The notes under the pieces are model-generated. The model did no database searches and was not told the origin of the DNA. It saw only the letters and a list, made by a program, of their open reading frames with translations. A stretch of 9,743 nt of DNA from Oscillospiraceae bacterium. Its GTDB lineage: Bacteria > Bacillota > Clostridia > Oscillospirales > Ruminococcaceae. The DNA is taken from NCBI GenBank assembly GCA_016298065.1, contig JAEDDN010000014.1, forward strand, positions 1-9,743. Direction: 5' to 3'. Every line of letters begins with the position of its first letter. Position 1 is the first letter of the stretch. Below, piece after piece: positions 1 to 7,065 of the stretch. The translations under genes and the position numbers were made by a program.

Positions 1-26
1 TTGTTGCGTTGTTCGCTAACTGCTGA

Positions 27-2657
27 TTAGCGCTTTTCGCTAATAGCAGCCTGTGCAGCAGCAAGTCTTGCAATCGGTACACGGAACGGTGAGCAAGATA
101 CATAAGTCATACCTAACTTATGGCAGAACTCTACAGATGTAGGATCTCCACCGTGTTCACCACAGATACCGATGTGCATATCAGGACGTGTAGCTTTACC
201 CATCTTGATAGCCATTTCCATTAACTTACCGACACCTGTTTGGTCAAGCTTAGCAAACGGATCGTTCTCAAAGATTTTAGCGTCATAGTAAGCTTCTAAG
301 AACTTGCCTGCGTCGTCTCTTGAGAAACCGAAGGTCATCTGAGTTAAGTCGTTTGTACCGAAGCAGAAGAATTCAGCTTCCTTAGCGATTTCGTCAGCTG
401 TTAATGCAGCTCTCGGAATTTCGATCATTGTACCAACTTCATATTTGATGTCAGCGCCTGCAGCAGCGATTTCAGCGTCACAAACTGCTACAACTACGTC
501 TTTAACGTATTTTAATTCCTTGATGTCGCCAACTAACGGAATCATAATTTCAGGAACGATGTTCCAGTCAGGATGTGCTTTCTTAACATTGATAGCAGCA
601 CGGATAACAGCCTTAGTTTGCATCTTAGCAATTTCAGGATATGTTACTGCCAAACGGCAGCCTCTGTGACCCATCATTGGGTTAAATTCGTGTAATGAAG
701 CGATGATGTTTTTGATTGTTTCAACTGATTTGCCCTGAGCATCAGCAAGCTTTTTAATGTCAGCTTCTTCTGTAGGAACAAATTCGTGAAGCGGAGGATC
801 GAGGAATCTGATTGTTACAGGGTTACCTTCGAGTGCCTCGTAAAGTGCTTCAAAGTCGCCTTGTTGATAAGGAAGAATCTTTTCAAGAGCAGCTTCTCTT
901 TCTTCAACTGTATCAGAGCAGATCATTTCACGGAATGCAGCAATTCTGTCTTCCTCAAAGAACATGTGCTCTGTACGGCAAAGACCGATACCTTCAGCGC
1001 CGAGCTCACGAGCCTTCTTAGCGTCTGCAGGAGTATCAGCGTTTGTTCTAACCTTTAATACTCTGTACTTGTCAGCCCAACCCATAATTCTGCCGAACTC
1101 GCCTGCGATTTGAGCGTCAACTGTAGGAATAATACCGTCGTAGATATTACCTGTTGAACCGTCGATAGAAATATAGTCGCCTTCTTTATATTCTTTACCG
1201 CCTAAGGTAAACTTCTTGTTAGCTTCGTCCATAACGATGTCGCCGCAACCTGATACACAGCAAGAACCCATACCACGAGCAACAACTGCTGCGTGAGAGG
1301 TCATACCGCCACGAACTGTAAGGATACCTTGAGCAGCCTTCATACCTGTGATGTCCTCAGGTGAAGTTTCAAGTCTTACCAAAACAACCTTTTCGCCTCT
1401 TGCGTTCCACTCAACTGCATCTTCAGCTGAGAAAACAACTTTACCGCAAGCAGCGCCCGGAGAAGCACCTAAGCCTCTGCCCATAGGAGTAGCAGCCTTT
1501 AATGCCTTAGCGTCAAACTGCGGGTGGAGTAATGTATCTAAGTTTCTCGGGTCGATCATACAAACAGCTTCCTGCTCTGTGATCATACCTTCGTCAACTA
1601 AGTCACAAGCAATCTTTAATGCGGCCTGTGCAGTTCTCTTACCGTTACGAGTCTGGAGCATATAGAGCTTTCTGTCTTCGATAGTGAACTCCATATCCTG
1701 CATATCTCTGTAGTGGTTTTCAAGAGTATTGCAGATTTCTACAAACTGAGCGTAAACTTCAGGCATAACTTCATTTAACTGGTCAATCTTCTGCGGTGTA
1801 CGAACGCCTGCAACAACGTCCTCACCCTGAGCGTTCATTAAGAACTCACCCATGAGGTGTTTTTCACCTGTAGCAGGGTCTCTTGTGAAAGCAACGCCTG
1901 TACCTGATGTATCACCCATGTTACCGAATGCCATCATCTGTACGTTTACTGCAGTACCCCATGAATAAGGAATATCGTTATCACGACGGTATACGTTTGC
2001 ACGCGGGTTATCCCATGAACGGAATACAGCCTTGATAGCTTCCATTAACTGAACCTTAGGATCTGTCGGGAAGTCTTCGCCGATTTTAGCCTTGTATTCA
2101 GCTTTAAACTGATTAGCGAGCTCTTTTAAGTCGTCAGCAGTTAAGTCAACGTCCTGTGTAACGCCCTTTTCGGCTTTCATCTTGTCGATAAGCTCTTCAA
2201 AGTATTTTTTACCTACTTCCATAACTACGTCAGAGAACATCTGGATAAATCTTCTGTAGCAGTCGTAAGCCCAACGAGGATTGCCTGATTTTTTAGCAAG
2301 AACCTCAACAACGTCTTCGTTAAGACCTAAGTTTAATATTGTGTCCATCATGCCGGGCATTGAAGCTCTTGCACCTGAACGAACAGATACCAAAAGCGGA
2401 TTTTCCTTGTCTCCGAACTTTTTACCTGTGATTTCTTCCATCTTTACGATGTATTCCATTATTTCAGCTTGTATATCGTCGTTGATTTTTCTGCCGTCTT
2501 CGTAATACTGTGTACAAGCCTCTGTAGAAATTGTGAAGCCCTGAGGAACCGGTAAACCAAGCTTAGTCATTTCTGCTAAGTTAGCGCCCTTACCGCCCAA
2601 AAGCTCACGCATGCTGCCGTTACCTTCGCTGAAAAGATAAACGTACTTCTTACTCAT
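27..2657 (-). CDS. ppdK: Pyruvate, phosphate dikinase (PPDK)
   Basis: This enzyme interconverts pyruvate + ATP + Pi and PEP + AMP + PPi in the cytoplasm. In anaerobic clostridia it usually serves PPi-linked glycolysis or PEP recovery. At 876 aa it has the usual full length. Domain order is intact: an N-terminal nucleotide-binding domain (about 1-340, with GGKGANLAEM at 21-30 and the loop RSGARASMPGMMDT at 93-106), a central phosphohistidine domain with GGMTSHAAVVARG (catalytic His455), and a C-terminal PEP/pyruvate TIM barrel. The barrel shows LCRTEHMFF (Arg561), TIRFLDPPLHE (Arg617), FGTNDLTQM and GICGEHGGDP (Cys832). These match the well-studied Clostridium symbiosum enzyme almost residue for residue. 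The ATG at 2657 follows GGAGGG (2666-2671) at 8 nt spacing. It stands alone, divergent from glmU, and its 3' flank leaves the window after 26 bases. No key residue is missing. Confidence 0.98.
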   Translation of the reverse strand: MSKKYVYLFSEGNGSMRELLGGKGANLAEMTKLGLPVPQGFTISTEACTQYYEDGRKINDDIQAEIMEYIVKMEEITGKKFGDKENPLLVSVRSGARASMPGMMDTILNLGLNEDVVEVLAKKSGNPRWAYDCYRRFIQMFSDVVMEVGKKYFEELIDKMKAEKGVTQDVDLTADDLKELANQFKAEYKAKIGEDFPTDPKVQLMEAIKAVFRSWDNPRANVYRRDNDIPYSWGTAVNVQMMAFGNMGDTSGTGVAFTRDPATGEKHLMGEFLMNAQGEDVVAGVRTPQKIDQLNEVMPEVYAQFVEICNTLENHYRDMQDMEFTIEDRKLYMLQTRNGKRTAQAALKIACDLVDEGMITEQEAVCMIDPRNLDTLLHPQFDAKALKAATPMGRGLGASPGAACGKVVFSAEDAVEWNARGEKVVLVRLETSPEDITGMKAAQGILTVRGGMTSHAAVVARGMGSCCVSGCGDIVMDEANKKFTLGGKEYKEGDYISIDGSTGNIYDGIIPTVDAQIAGEFGRIMGWADKYRVLKVRTNADTPADAKKARELGAEGIGLCRTEHMFFEEDRIAAFREMICSDTVEEREAALEKILPYQQGDFEALYEALEGNPVTIRFLDPPLHEFVPTEEADIKKLADAQGKSVETIKNIIASLHEFNPMMGHRGCRLAVTYPEIAKMQTKAVIRAAINVKKAHPDWNIVPEIMIPLVGDIKELKYVKDVVVAVCDAEIAAAGADIKYEVGTMIEIPRAALTADEIAKEAEFFCFGTNDLTQMTFGFSRDDAGKFLEAYYDAKIFENDPFAKLDQTGVGKLMEMAIKMGKATRPDMHIGICGEHGGDPTSVEFCHKLGMTYVSCSPFRVPIARLAAAQAAISEKR

Positions 2658-2777
2658 TGTGAATTCCCTCCAATTTTTATCTCATACGCCAAAAACCTCT
2701 CTCGCAGTCTTAGATTGCACTTGGGTTTAAGCCCGTATATTTTTAGCCCTTAAACATTAAATCAGGCTTTCTATAGC

Positions 2778-2806
2778 ATTATATCAAATATCTAATCATT
2801 TTTCCA
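2778..2806 (-). promoter_or_regulatory. Predicted sigma-A promoter of ppdK
   Basis: On the minus strand there is a perfect -10 box TATAAT (2778-2783). A 4/6 -35 box TGGAAA (2801-2806) lies 17 nt upstream of it. Transcription would start near 2771, leaving a leader of about 113 nt before the ppdK ATG. The surroundings are AT-rich, so chance matches are possible. The perfect -10 and correct spacing make this the best candidate in the gap. Confidence 0.6.
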
Positions 2807-2861
2807 TATTTTCGTTGAAAAAAATTTAATTTTGCATACTTATCACAAAGTTTAGCCAAAA

Positions 2862-2873
2862 CTTTAGCTAAAG
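2862..2873. promoter_or_regulatory. 12-bp perfect palindrome beside the glmU -35 box
   Basis: CTTTAGCTAAAG is a perfect palindrome ending 2 bp upstream of the proposed glmU -35 hexamer. A related half, GTTTAGCC, lies just upstream (2850-2857). The position suits an operator or activator site for glmU, and it is also upstream of the divergent ppdK promoter. I do not recognise it as the site of any named regulator. A chance palindrome in AT-rich DNA is a real alternative. Confidence 0.3.
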
Positions 2874-2875
2874 GC

Positions 2876-2904
2876 TTGCAAATTGCTTAAAAAATTGCGA
2901 TAAT
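2876..2904 (+). promoter_or_regulatory. Predicted sigma-A promoter of glmU-prs
   Basis: TTGCAA (2876-2881, 4/6 to the -35 consensus) is followed after 17 nt by GATAAT (2899-2904, 5/6 to the -10). A TG one base before the -10 (2896-2897) makes it an extended -10 promoter. Transcription would begin near 2911, giving a leader of about 70 nt ahead of glmU. Confidence 0.6.
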
Positions 2905-2918
2905 ATATAAATGTAAGC

Positions 2919-2951
2919 GTAGTTGTTGTTTAAAAAGTATATAGCAACTGC
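2919..2951 (+). other. Possible hairpin in the glmU leader
   Basis: GTAGTTGTT (2919-2927) can pair with AGCAACTGC (2943-2951), giving 9 pairs including two G-U wobbles and a 15-nt AT-rich loop. It would sit near the 5' end of the predicted glmU transcript and could protect the end or modulate translation. It does not resemble the glmS ribozyme or any riboswitch I know, and the wobble pairs and large loop make it weak. Confidence 0.25.
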
Positions 2952-2981
2952 GGATTTAATTTTTAAAAAAGGACTGTTTGT

Positions 2982-4373
2982 ATGGGTAATACATGCGCTG
3001 TTATTTTAGCTGCCGGCAAGGGCACAAGAATGAAATCCAAAAAGCCTAAGGTTTTGGCTGAAATTCTTTTTAAACCGATGATACATTATGTTATCGACGC
3101 CTGCAAGGGTGCGGATATAGACGATATTTGCGTTATCACAGGCTTTGAGGCAGAAGCTGTTGAAAGCTATCTTGAAAGTATAGGAAATTTCAAAATCGCA
3201 AGACAGCTCGAGCAAAAAGGCACAGGCCACGCAGTAATGATGGCTAAGGACTTTTTAGAGAAAAACTCGGGCAAGGACGTGCTGGTTATCTGCGGAGATA
3301 CTCCGTTTATAAACAGTCAAACCCTAAAAGACGCTCATAAACAGCACAAGGACGAGGGCAACGCAATCACCGTAGTTACCGCAAAGCTCGATAATCCTAC
3401 CGGCTACGGCAGAATTATAAGAAACTCAAACGGCATAGAAAAAATCGTTGAGCAAAAAGACGGAAACGAAGAAGAGCTAAAGGTAAACGAGATAAACGCA
3501 GGTACATACTGGTTTGACGTGGATAATCTTATCGAGGCTCTCGGCGGTCTTACCACAAACAACTCGCAAGGCGAATATTACCTTACCGATACAATAGATT
3601 TAACCCTTAAAAAAGGTAAAAAGGTCGGCGGCTTTACCGCACAAAACAGCGACATCATTTTAGGCGCAAATTCCAGAAAAGATTTGCACGCTCTAAGTGA
3701 AAAAATGCGCCTTGATATTATCGATAAGCACTTTGCAAACGGCGTGGAAATAGTATCGGCAGGCTCTGTTTTAATTGCTCCGGACGCTAAGATAGGCGCA
3801 GACACCACTATTTTGCCGAACACCATTATTAAAAGCGGCGTTACAATAGGTAGCGGCTGTGTTATAGGTCCTAACAGCGTTGTTGAGGATTCGACTATAG
3901 GCGATAACGTAATCTTAAACGCCACACAATGCTACAGCTCTAAAATACATTCAAATGTAAATATCGGTCCTTTTGCGCACATAAGACCTAACACCGAGAT
4001 TAAATCGGTTGTTCACTTGGGCGCATTCGTCGAAACCAAAAACTCTGTTATCGGCGAGGGTACGGGCGCTTCTCACTTAACCTATATAGGCGACAGCGAC
4101 GTCGGCAAAAACGTAAACTTCGGTTGCGGTTGCGTTACCGTAAACTATGACGGAGTTAACAAGCACCGCTGTGTTATAGGCGACGGAGCGTTCTTAGGCT
4201 GTAACACAAACCTGATAGCTCCCGTAACCATAGGCGAGGACGCATATACCGCCGCAGGCTCTACCATTACAAACGACATTCCTGCAGAGGCTTTGGGTAT
4301 TGCCAGAGCAAGACAGGAAAACAAACCGGGCTTTTCTGCCAAAAAGCTTGCAGGACGTAATAAGAAAGTGTAG
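2982..4373 (+). CDS. glmU: Bifunctional UDP-N-acetylglucosamine pyrophosphorylase / glucosamine-1-phosphate N-acetyltransferase
   Basis: GlmU acetylates glucosamine-1-phosphate and then couples GlcNAc-1-P to UTP, making UDP-GlcNAc for peptidoglycan and other envelope glycans; it is cytoplasmic. The 463-aa length fits the family (E. coli about 456). The uridyltransferase half shows LAAGKGTRMKS at 9-19 with Arg16 and Lys23, QKGTGHA at 78-84 and GDTP at 105-108. From about residue 260 the protein is a left-handed beta-helix of hexapeptide repeats with the acetyltransferase residues Arg335, Lys353, His365 (ASHLTYIG), Tyr368, Asn379 and NYDG at 388-391. One small oddity is KVLAE at 23-27, where most relatives have KVLH. 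The ATG follows AAAGGA (2968-2973) at 8 nt. It leads a two-gene operon with prs, as in Bacillus subtilis (gcaD-prs), with a 42-nt gap. Confidence 0.97.
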   Translation: MGNTCAVILAAGKGTRMKSKKPKVLAEILFKPMIHYVIDACKGADIDDICVITGFEAEAVESYLESIGNFKIARQLEQKGTGHAVMMAKDFLEKNSGKDVLVICGDTPFINSQTLKDAHKQHKDEGNAITVVTAKLDNPTGYGRIIRNSNGIEKIVEQKDGNEEELKVNEINAGTYWFDVDNLIEALGGLTTNNSQGEYYLTDTIDLTLKKGKKVGGFTAQNSDIILGANSRKDLHALSEKMRLDIIDKHFANGVEIVSAGSVLIAPDAKIGADTTILPNTIIKSGVTIGSGCVIGPNSVVEDSTIGDNVILNATQCYSSKIHSNVNIGPFAHIRPNTEIKSVVHLGAFVETKNSVIGEGTGASHLTYIGDSDVGKNVNFGCGCVTVNYDGVNKHRCVIGDGAFLGCNTNLIAPVTIGEDAYTAAGSTITNDIPAEALGIARARQENKPGFSAKKLAGRNKKV

Positions 4374-4415
4374 AATAATAAAGTATTAGACAAAAATAAA
4401 GGAGATATAATTTTT

Positions 4416-5375
4416 ATGAATTTACATGGCAAGGATATTAAAATTTTCACCGCCAACTCAAATAAGCCTGTTGCCGAAGATATCGCAAGAACCTTGGGGC
4501 TTCCTATGGGCTCGTCTGATGTTACCGCTTTCAGCGACGGTGAAATTTCGGTTTCAATAAAAGAATCGGTTCGTGGCTCTGATGTGTTTGTTGTTCAGTC
4601 AACCTCATACCCCGTAAACGATCACTTAATGGAACTTCTCATTATGATTGACGCCTTTAAGCGTGCTTCCGCAGGCCGTGTAACCGCAGTTATTCCCTAC
4701 TTCGGCTACGCAAGACAAGACAGAAAGGCTAAGGCTCGTGACCCGATTTCAGCGAAGCTTTGCGCCGACCTTATAACTGCCGCAGGTGCAGACCGCATAC
4801 TCACTATGGATTTGCACGCACCGCAAATTCAAGGCTTTTTTGATATCCCTGTTGACCATTTGTTAGGTGTGCCGATTTTGGCTCCGCATTTTGTCGAAAA
4901 ATTTCACGACTGTATGGACGACGTTATTGTTGTGTCTCCTGACTTGGGCTCGGTAAACCGTGCAAGAAGCTTTGCCACAAAAATAGAAGCTCCTTTGGCT
5001 ATAGTAGATAAGCGCAGACAGCGTGCAAACGTAAGCGAAGTTATGAACATTATCGGTAATGTTGAGGGCAAAAAGGTTATACTTGTTGACGATATGGTTG
5101 ATACCGCAGGCACCTTGTGTAACGCCGCAAAAGCAATTATAGAAATCGGCGGTGCAAAAGAGGTTTATTCCTGTGCAACTCACGGTGTTTTATCCGGCCC
5201 TGCAATAGAAAGAATTGAAGCAAGCCCTATAAAAGAGCTTATATTGCTTGACACAATCAATATGCCTGAGGAAAAGAAAATTGATAAAATAAGCGTATTA
5301 AAGACAGGCCCCGTATTTGCGGAAGCGATTGAAAGAATATATGAGGATAAGCCTGTATCTCCTTTGTTTGTATAA
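4416..5375 (+). CDS. prs: Ribose-phosphate pyrophosphokinase (PRPP synthetase, class I)
   Basis: It transfers pyrophosphate from ATP to ribose-5-phosphate, making PRPP for purine, pyrimidine, NAD, histidine and tryptophan synthesis. The 319-aa length equals the bacterial class I norm. Visible landmarks are FSDGE at 39-43, the ATP-site stretch YARQDRK at 98-104, MDLHAPQIQGFFD at 131-143 with metal ligand His134, the flexible-loop DKRRQRAN at 198-205, and the PRPP loop VDDMVDTAGT at 224-233. The sequence follows the Bacillus enzyme closely to its end (SPLFV). The ATG is preceded by AAAGGAG (4398-4404) with 11 nt spacing. It is second in the glmU operon, and I see no separate promoter in the 42-nt gap. 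A strong terminator follows 23 nt after the stop. Confidence 0.98.
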   Translation: MNLHGKDIKIFTANSNKPVAEDIARTLGLPMGSSDVTAFSDGEISVSIKESVRGSDVFVVQSTSYPVNDHLMELLIMIDAFKRASAGRVTAVIPYFGYARQDRKAKARDPISAKLCADLITAAGADRILTMDLHAPQIQGFFDIPVDHLLGVPILAPHFVEKFHDCMDDVIVVSPDLGSVNRARSFATKIEAPLAIVDKRRQRANVSEVMNIIGNVEGKKVILVDDMVDTAGTLCNAAKAIIEIGGAKEVYSCATHGVLSGPAIERIEASPIKELILLDTINMPEEKKIDKISVLKTGPVFAEAIERIYEDKPVSPLFV

Positions 5376-5398
5376 TAAGATTTATGAAAATAATACTT

Positions 5399-5430
5399 TT
5401 CCCCACCGCAGTATGCGGTGGGGAATTTTT
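5399..5430 (+). terminator. Rho-independent terminator of glmU-prs
   Basis: A perfect 12-bp stem (5399-5410 with 5414-5425; the GC-rich core is CCCCACCGCA/TGCGGTGGGG) has a 3-nt loop and is followed directly by TTTTT (5426-5430). It lies 23 nt past the prs stop codon. Confidence 0.93.
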
Positions 5431-5597
5431 ATGATTGTTTGTTAGTAAGGATATTTAATTTGTCTCTTTTGTCATTCTCACTTTCCCTCACTGGTATTCG
5501 AGCCTTTTCCCTCTCCCTGTCATTCTGAGCGTCAGCGAAGAATCTTAGGCTCCCTTGTGTAAAGGGAATACACTCGCTAAGCTTTGGTATATCCTTA
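5431..5597 (+). repeat. Repeat-rich spacer: GTCATTCTGAGC-type repeat plus truncated inverted-repeat end
   Basis: No gene is visible here. 5519-5545 is a repeat starting GTCATTCTGAGC and ending GAAGAATCT, which recurs at 8954-8980, 9401-9427 and 9575-9600. A degenerate start (GTCATTCT, 5471-5478) precedes it. It runs straight into a broken copy of the terminal repeat of the 157-bp element (5548-5567), after which the sequence diverges. The flank AAGCTTTGG(T/C)ATATCC at 5579-5594 precedes the next full element and recurs at 9329-9344 before the half element, so flanking sequence has been copied along with it. Confidence 0.75.
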
Positions 5598-5754
5598 GGC
5601 TCCCTTGTGTAAAGGGAGCTGTCAGCGCAAGCTGACTGAGGGATTGTTATAGTATGCTTTTATGCTTAACTTTTTACTTTGTCGTTAAGGATAAGTTTAC
5701 AATCCCTCCGAGTTTGCCTTATGGCAAACCCACCTCCCTTTACACAAGGGAGGC
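5598..5754 (+). repeat. 157-bp inverted-repeat element, full copy 1
   Basis: This is a MITE- or REP-like element with no coding capacity. The 21-bp ends (5598-5618 and 5734-5754) are inverted repeats with one mismatch, and each end is itself a hairpin (CTCCCTT/AAGGGAG). Inside are a hairpin GTCAGC-GCAA-GCTGAC (5621-5636), a long-range stem GAGGGATTGT (5638-5647) with ACAATCCCTC (5699-5708), an inner CTTAAC/GTTAAG pair (5665-5670, 5684-5689), and a hairpin GTTTGCC-TTAT-GGCAAAC (5712-5729). TA flanks both ends, which could be a target duplication. A second ungapped 157-bp copy lies at 8983-9139. It sits between the convergent prs and pilin transcripts. Confidence 0.85.
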
Positions 5755-5904
5755 TAAAGTGCCACTAACCCAAGTTTATAGATATTCTTAGCTGTCGCTA
5801 AGAATTAGGTATTTGGCACAAGGGAGGCAATTTACAGCCTAACTTAAGGCTATGGATAATTCTTAGCTGTCGCTAAGAATTTAGGTTAGTTACACAAGGA
5901 AAGC
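5743..5904 (+). repeat. About 75-bp tandem repeat with internal hairpin
   Basis: The word CACAAGGGAGGC starts units at 5743 and 5817, with a degenerate third start at 5893 (CACAAGGAAAGC), so the period is 74-76 bp. Each of the two full units contains a near-identical hairpin: ATTCTTAGC-TGTC-GCTAAGAAT at 5784-5805 and a 10-bp stem version at 5858-5881. Sequence between the hairpins has diverged. Outer complementary words (GTGCCA 5759-5764 with TGGCAC 5814-5819 in unit 1) suggest each unit can fold as a longer stem. The first unit overlaps the right end of the 157-bp element, so the array may have grown from that end. Confidence 0.75.
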
Positions 5905-5910
5905 ATTTTA

Positions 5911-5954
5911 TGCCATAACTAATAACCCCCAACAGCTTACGCTGTTGGGGGTTA
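5911..5954 (-). terminator. Terminator of the pilin operon
   Basis: A perfect 14-bp stem (5923-5936 with 5941-5954; core CCCCCAACAGC) closes on a 4-nt loop 6 nt after the stop codon of the last pilin gene. On the minus strand it is followed by TTATTAGTTAT, a broken rather than clean T-tract. The plus-strand side has no T-tract either, so it serves the minus-strand operon best. Confidence 0.8.
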
Positions 5955-5960
5955 GACTTA

Positions 5961-6578
5961 TTATTCTACCACTTTAGGTGATGTATTTATTATAATACAT
6001 TTATGCTCGTCGGCGGGGATAGTGTATGGATCGCTCGGCGAGTAAGTACTGCTATCATATTTCGTATTCGGCATTACTATACCACCGCTTAACTTGTAAT
6101 TTGATTCTCCCTCAATCACATAATCCGCCTTAAACGGTGCGTCTTTTTTTGTATCGGTCGGGGTTACCTTTATCTCAAGCCCCGTTATGTTTTTAAACGT
6201 AGATGTCGTTGTAGATACCGTGCCGTTTTGCAACTTTGCTGTTTTTACCGTAAACACGTCATTATCATCAAAGTAAAAAGCAATTTCACCTGCATCTAAG
6301 GTATCTATGTCATCAGCATCTCCATACCAGATACTGCCATCATCCAAGTCAGAGGTTTGGGAAATGATAGGATCACGCTGTGCACGCATTAAATTTCGCT
6401 GGAGATATGTTTCTACCGTAGCGCAATCACTAAATGATTTTGACACGCCTGCGCCCTCGTAGTAGATATTGTTTCCGGTAAGGAACATAGAAGCCGTAAC
6501 GCCTACAATAAGCGTTATCAGCACACTGCTGATAATTACTTCAACAACGGTTATACCTTTTTTTGTTTTAAGCTTCAC
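5961..6578 (-). CDS. Type IV pilin-like protein, PilW/GspJ-like minor pilin
   Basis: This is a predicted secreted minor pilin that a prepilin peptidase would cleave and methylate. With the start chosen here it is 205 aa. A short basic leader MKLKTKKG is followed by the cleavage site G8/I9 and ITVVEV, with the key Glu at mature position 5, then a hydrophobic helix to about residue 30. The rest is soluble and beta-rich. The pattern AGEIAFYFDDND...NITGLEIKV resembles the PilW/GspJ family. An upstream GTG at 6584 is in frame, but it lies only 2 nt from the GGGAGG site, whereas the GTG at 6578 is 8 nt away. I therefore prefer 6578. The gene overlaps the stop of the preceding pilin gene by 11 nt, so translation is probably coupled. 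It is last in the operon. Family assignment rests on sequence pattern only. Confidence 0.85.
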   Translation of the reverse strand: MKLKTKKGITVVEVIISSVLITLIVGVTASMFLTGNNIYYEGAGVSKSFSDCATVETYLQRNLMRAQRDPIISQTSDLDDGSIWYGDADDIDTLDAGEIAFYFDDNDVFTVKTAKLQNGTVSTTTSTFKNITGLEIKVTPTDTKKDAPFKADYVIEGESNYKLSGGIVMPNTKYDSSTYSPSDPYTIPADEHKCIIINTSPKVVE

Positions 6579-7065
6579 TGTCACTACCTCCCCAATCTAA
6601 GCCGTTTAAATACGCTATTGAGCTATAGGTAATGTGCTCTGTGTTGCCGCCGACAGTATAGTACATTGTTGCGGTAAATTTAACTGCATCGGTTTTTATT
6701 CCGCCGGAATCTGTTACCGCTGCTTTAAACTGAACTATGTTTAAATCTGTACTATCAAAGGGATCTACGGCTTTTACATATTGTGCTTCTATATCGCTGT
6801 TTTCAAATACGCCGTCCCAGTTGTATGAATCCGGGTTGTCAATCTTGTTGTTAACGGTATAATCAACCAGCTCGTCAAGCACGCTTTCAACCTTAGCGGC
6901 GTTATTATCGGCAACGCTTGTTTTTAATATAGAGTTATGAGTAGTGGTTAAAAGGGTTATGATAGCTACGGTAAAGATAACCAAAACGCAAACCGCACAA
7001 ACAACCTCTACTATGGTAAAGCCCTTTTTGGAGTTGGCTTTGGGAAGAAATATATTGCGTTTCAT
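6568..7065 (-). CDS. Type IV pilin-like protein, PilV/GspI-like minor pilin
   Basis: A 165-aa class III signal protein: basic leader to Gly15, then FTIVEVVCAVCVLV with Glu at mature position 5, and a hydrophobic helix to about residue 38. This is the N-terminal methylation and cleavage signature of type IV pilins and type II pseudopilins. The C-terminal part has no motif I recognise beyond a plausible small pilin beta-sheet. The two Cys in the helix are unusual but not disqualifying. The size, and the position between a GspK/PilX-like and a PilW/GspJ-like gene, favour a PilV/GspI role as a minor pilin helping to start or cap a filament. Its ATG overlaps the upstream stop as TAATG, with GGAGGA (7077-7082) 11 nt before it, and its own end overlaps the next gene. 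An alternative is a minor pilin of a competence-type pseudopilus. Confidence 0.85.
   Translation of the reverse strand: MKRNIFLPKANSKKGFTIVEVVCAVCVLVIFTVAIITLLTTTHNSILKTSVADNNAAKVESVLDELVDYTVNNKIDNPDSYNWDGVFENSDIEAQYVKAVDPFDSTDLNIVQFKAAVTDSGGIKTDAVKFTATMYYTVGGNTEHITYSSIAYLNGLDWGGSDSEA
6587..6593 (-). promoter_or_regulatory. Ribosome binding site that decides the last pilin gene's start
   Basis: On the minus strand GGGGAGG ends at 6587. Two in-frame GTG codons follow: 6584 (2 nt away, too close) and 6578 (8 nt away, ideal). The site lies inside the end of the upstream pilin gene. Confidence 0.75.

Noticed and set aside
27..47. Terminator for ppdK at the TTAGCG/CGCTAA hairpin
   Set aside because: The hairpin overlaps the stop codon and no T-tract follows on the minus strand within the 26 bases left in the window.
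2982..4373. KVLAE in place of KVLH in GlmU as a sign of lost activity
   Set aside because: All residues I know to be catalytic in both halves are present, so this looks like ordinary variation.
5440..5905. CRISPR array
   Set aside because: The 75-bp units have diverged interiors, variable repeat words and internal hairpins. There are no regular short repeats with unique spacers and no cas genes.
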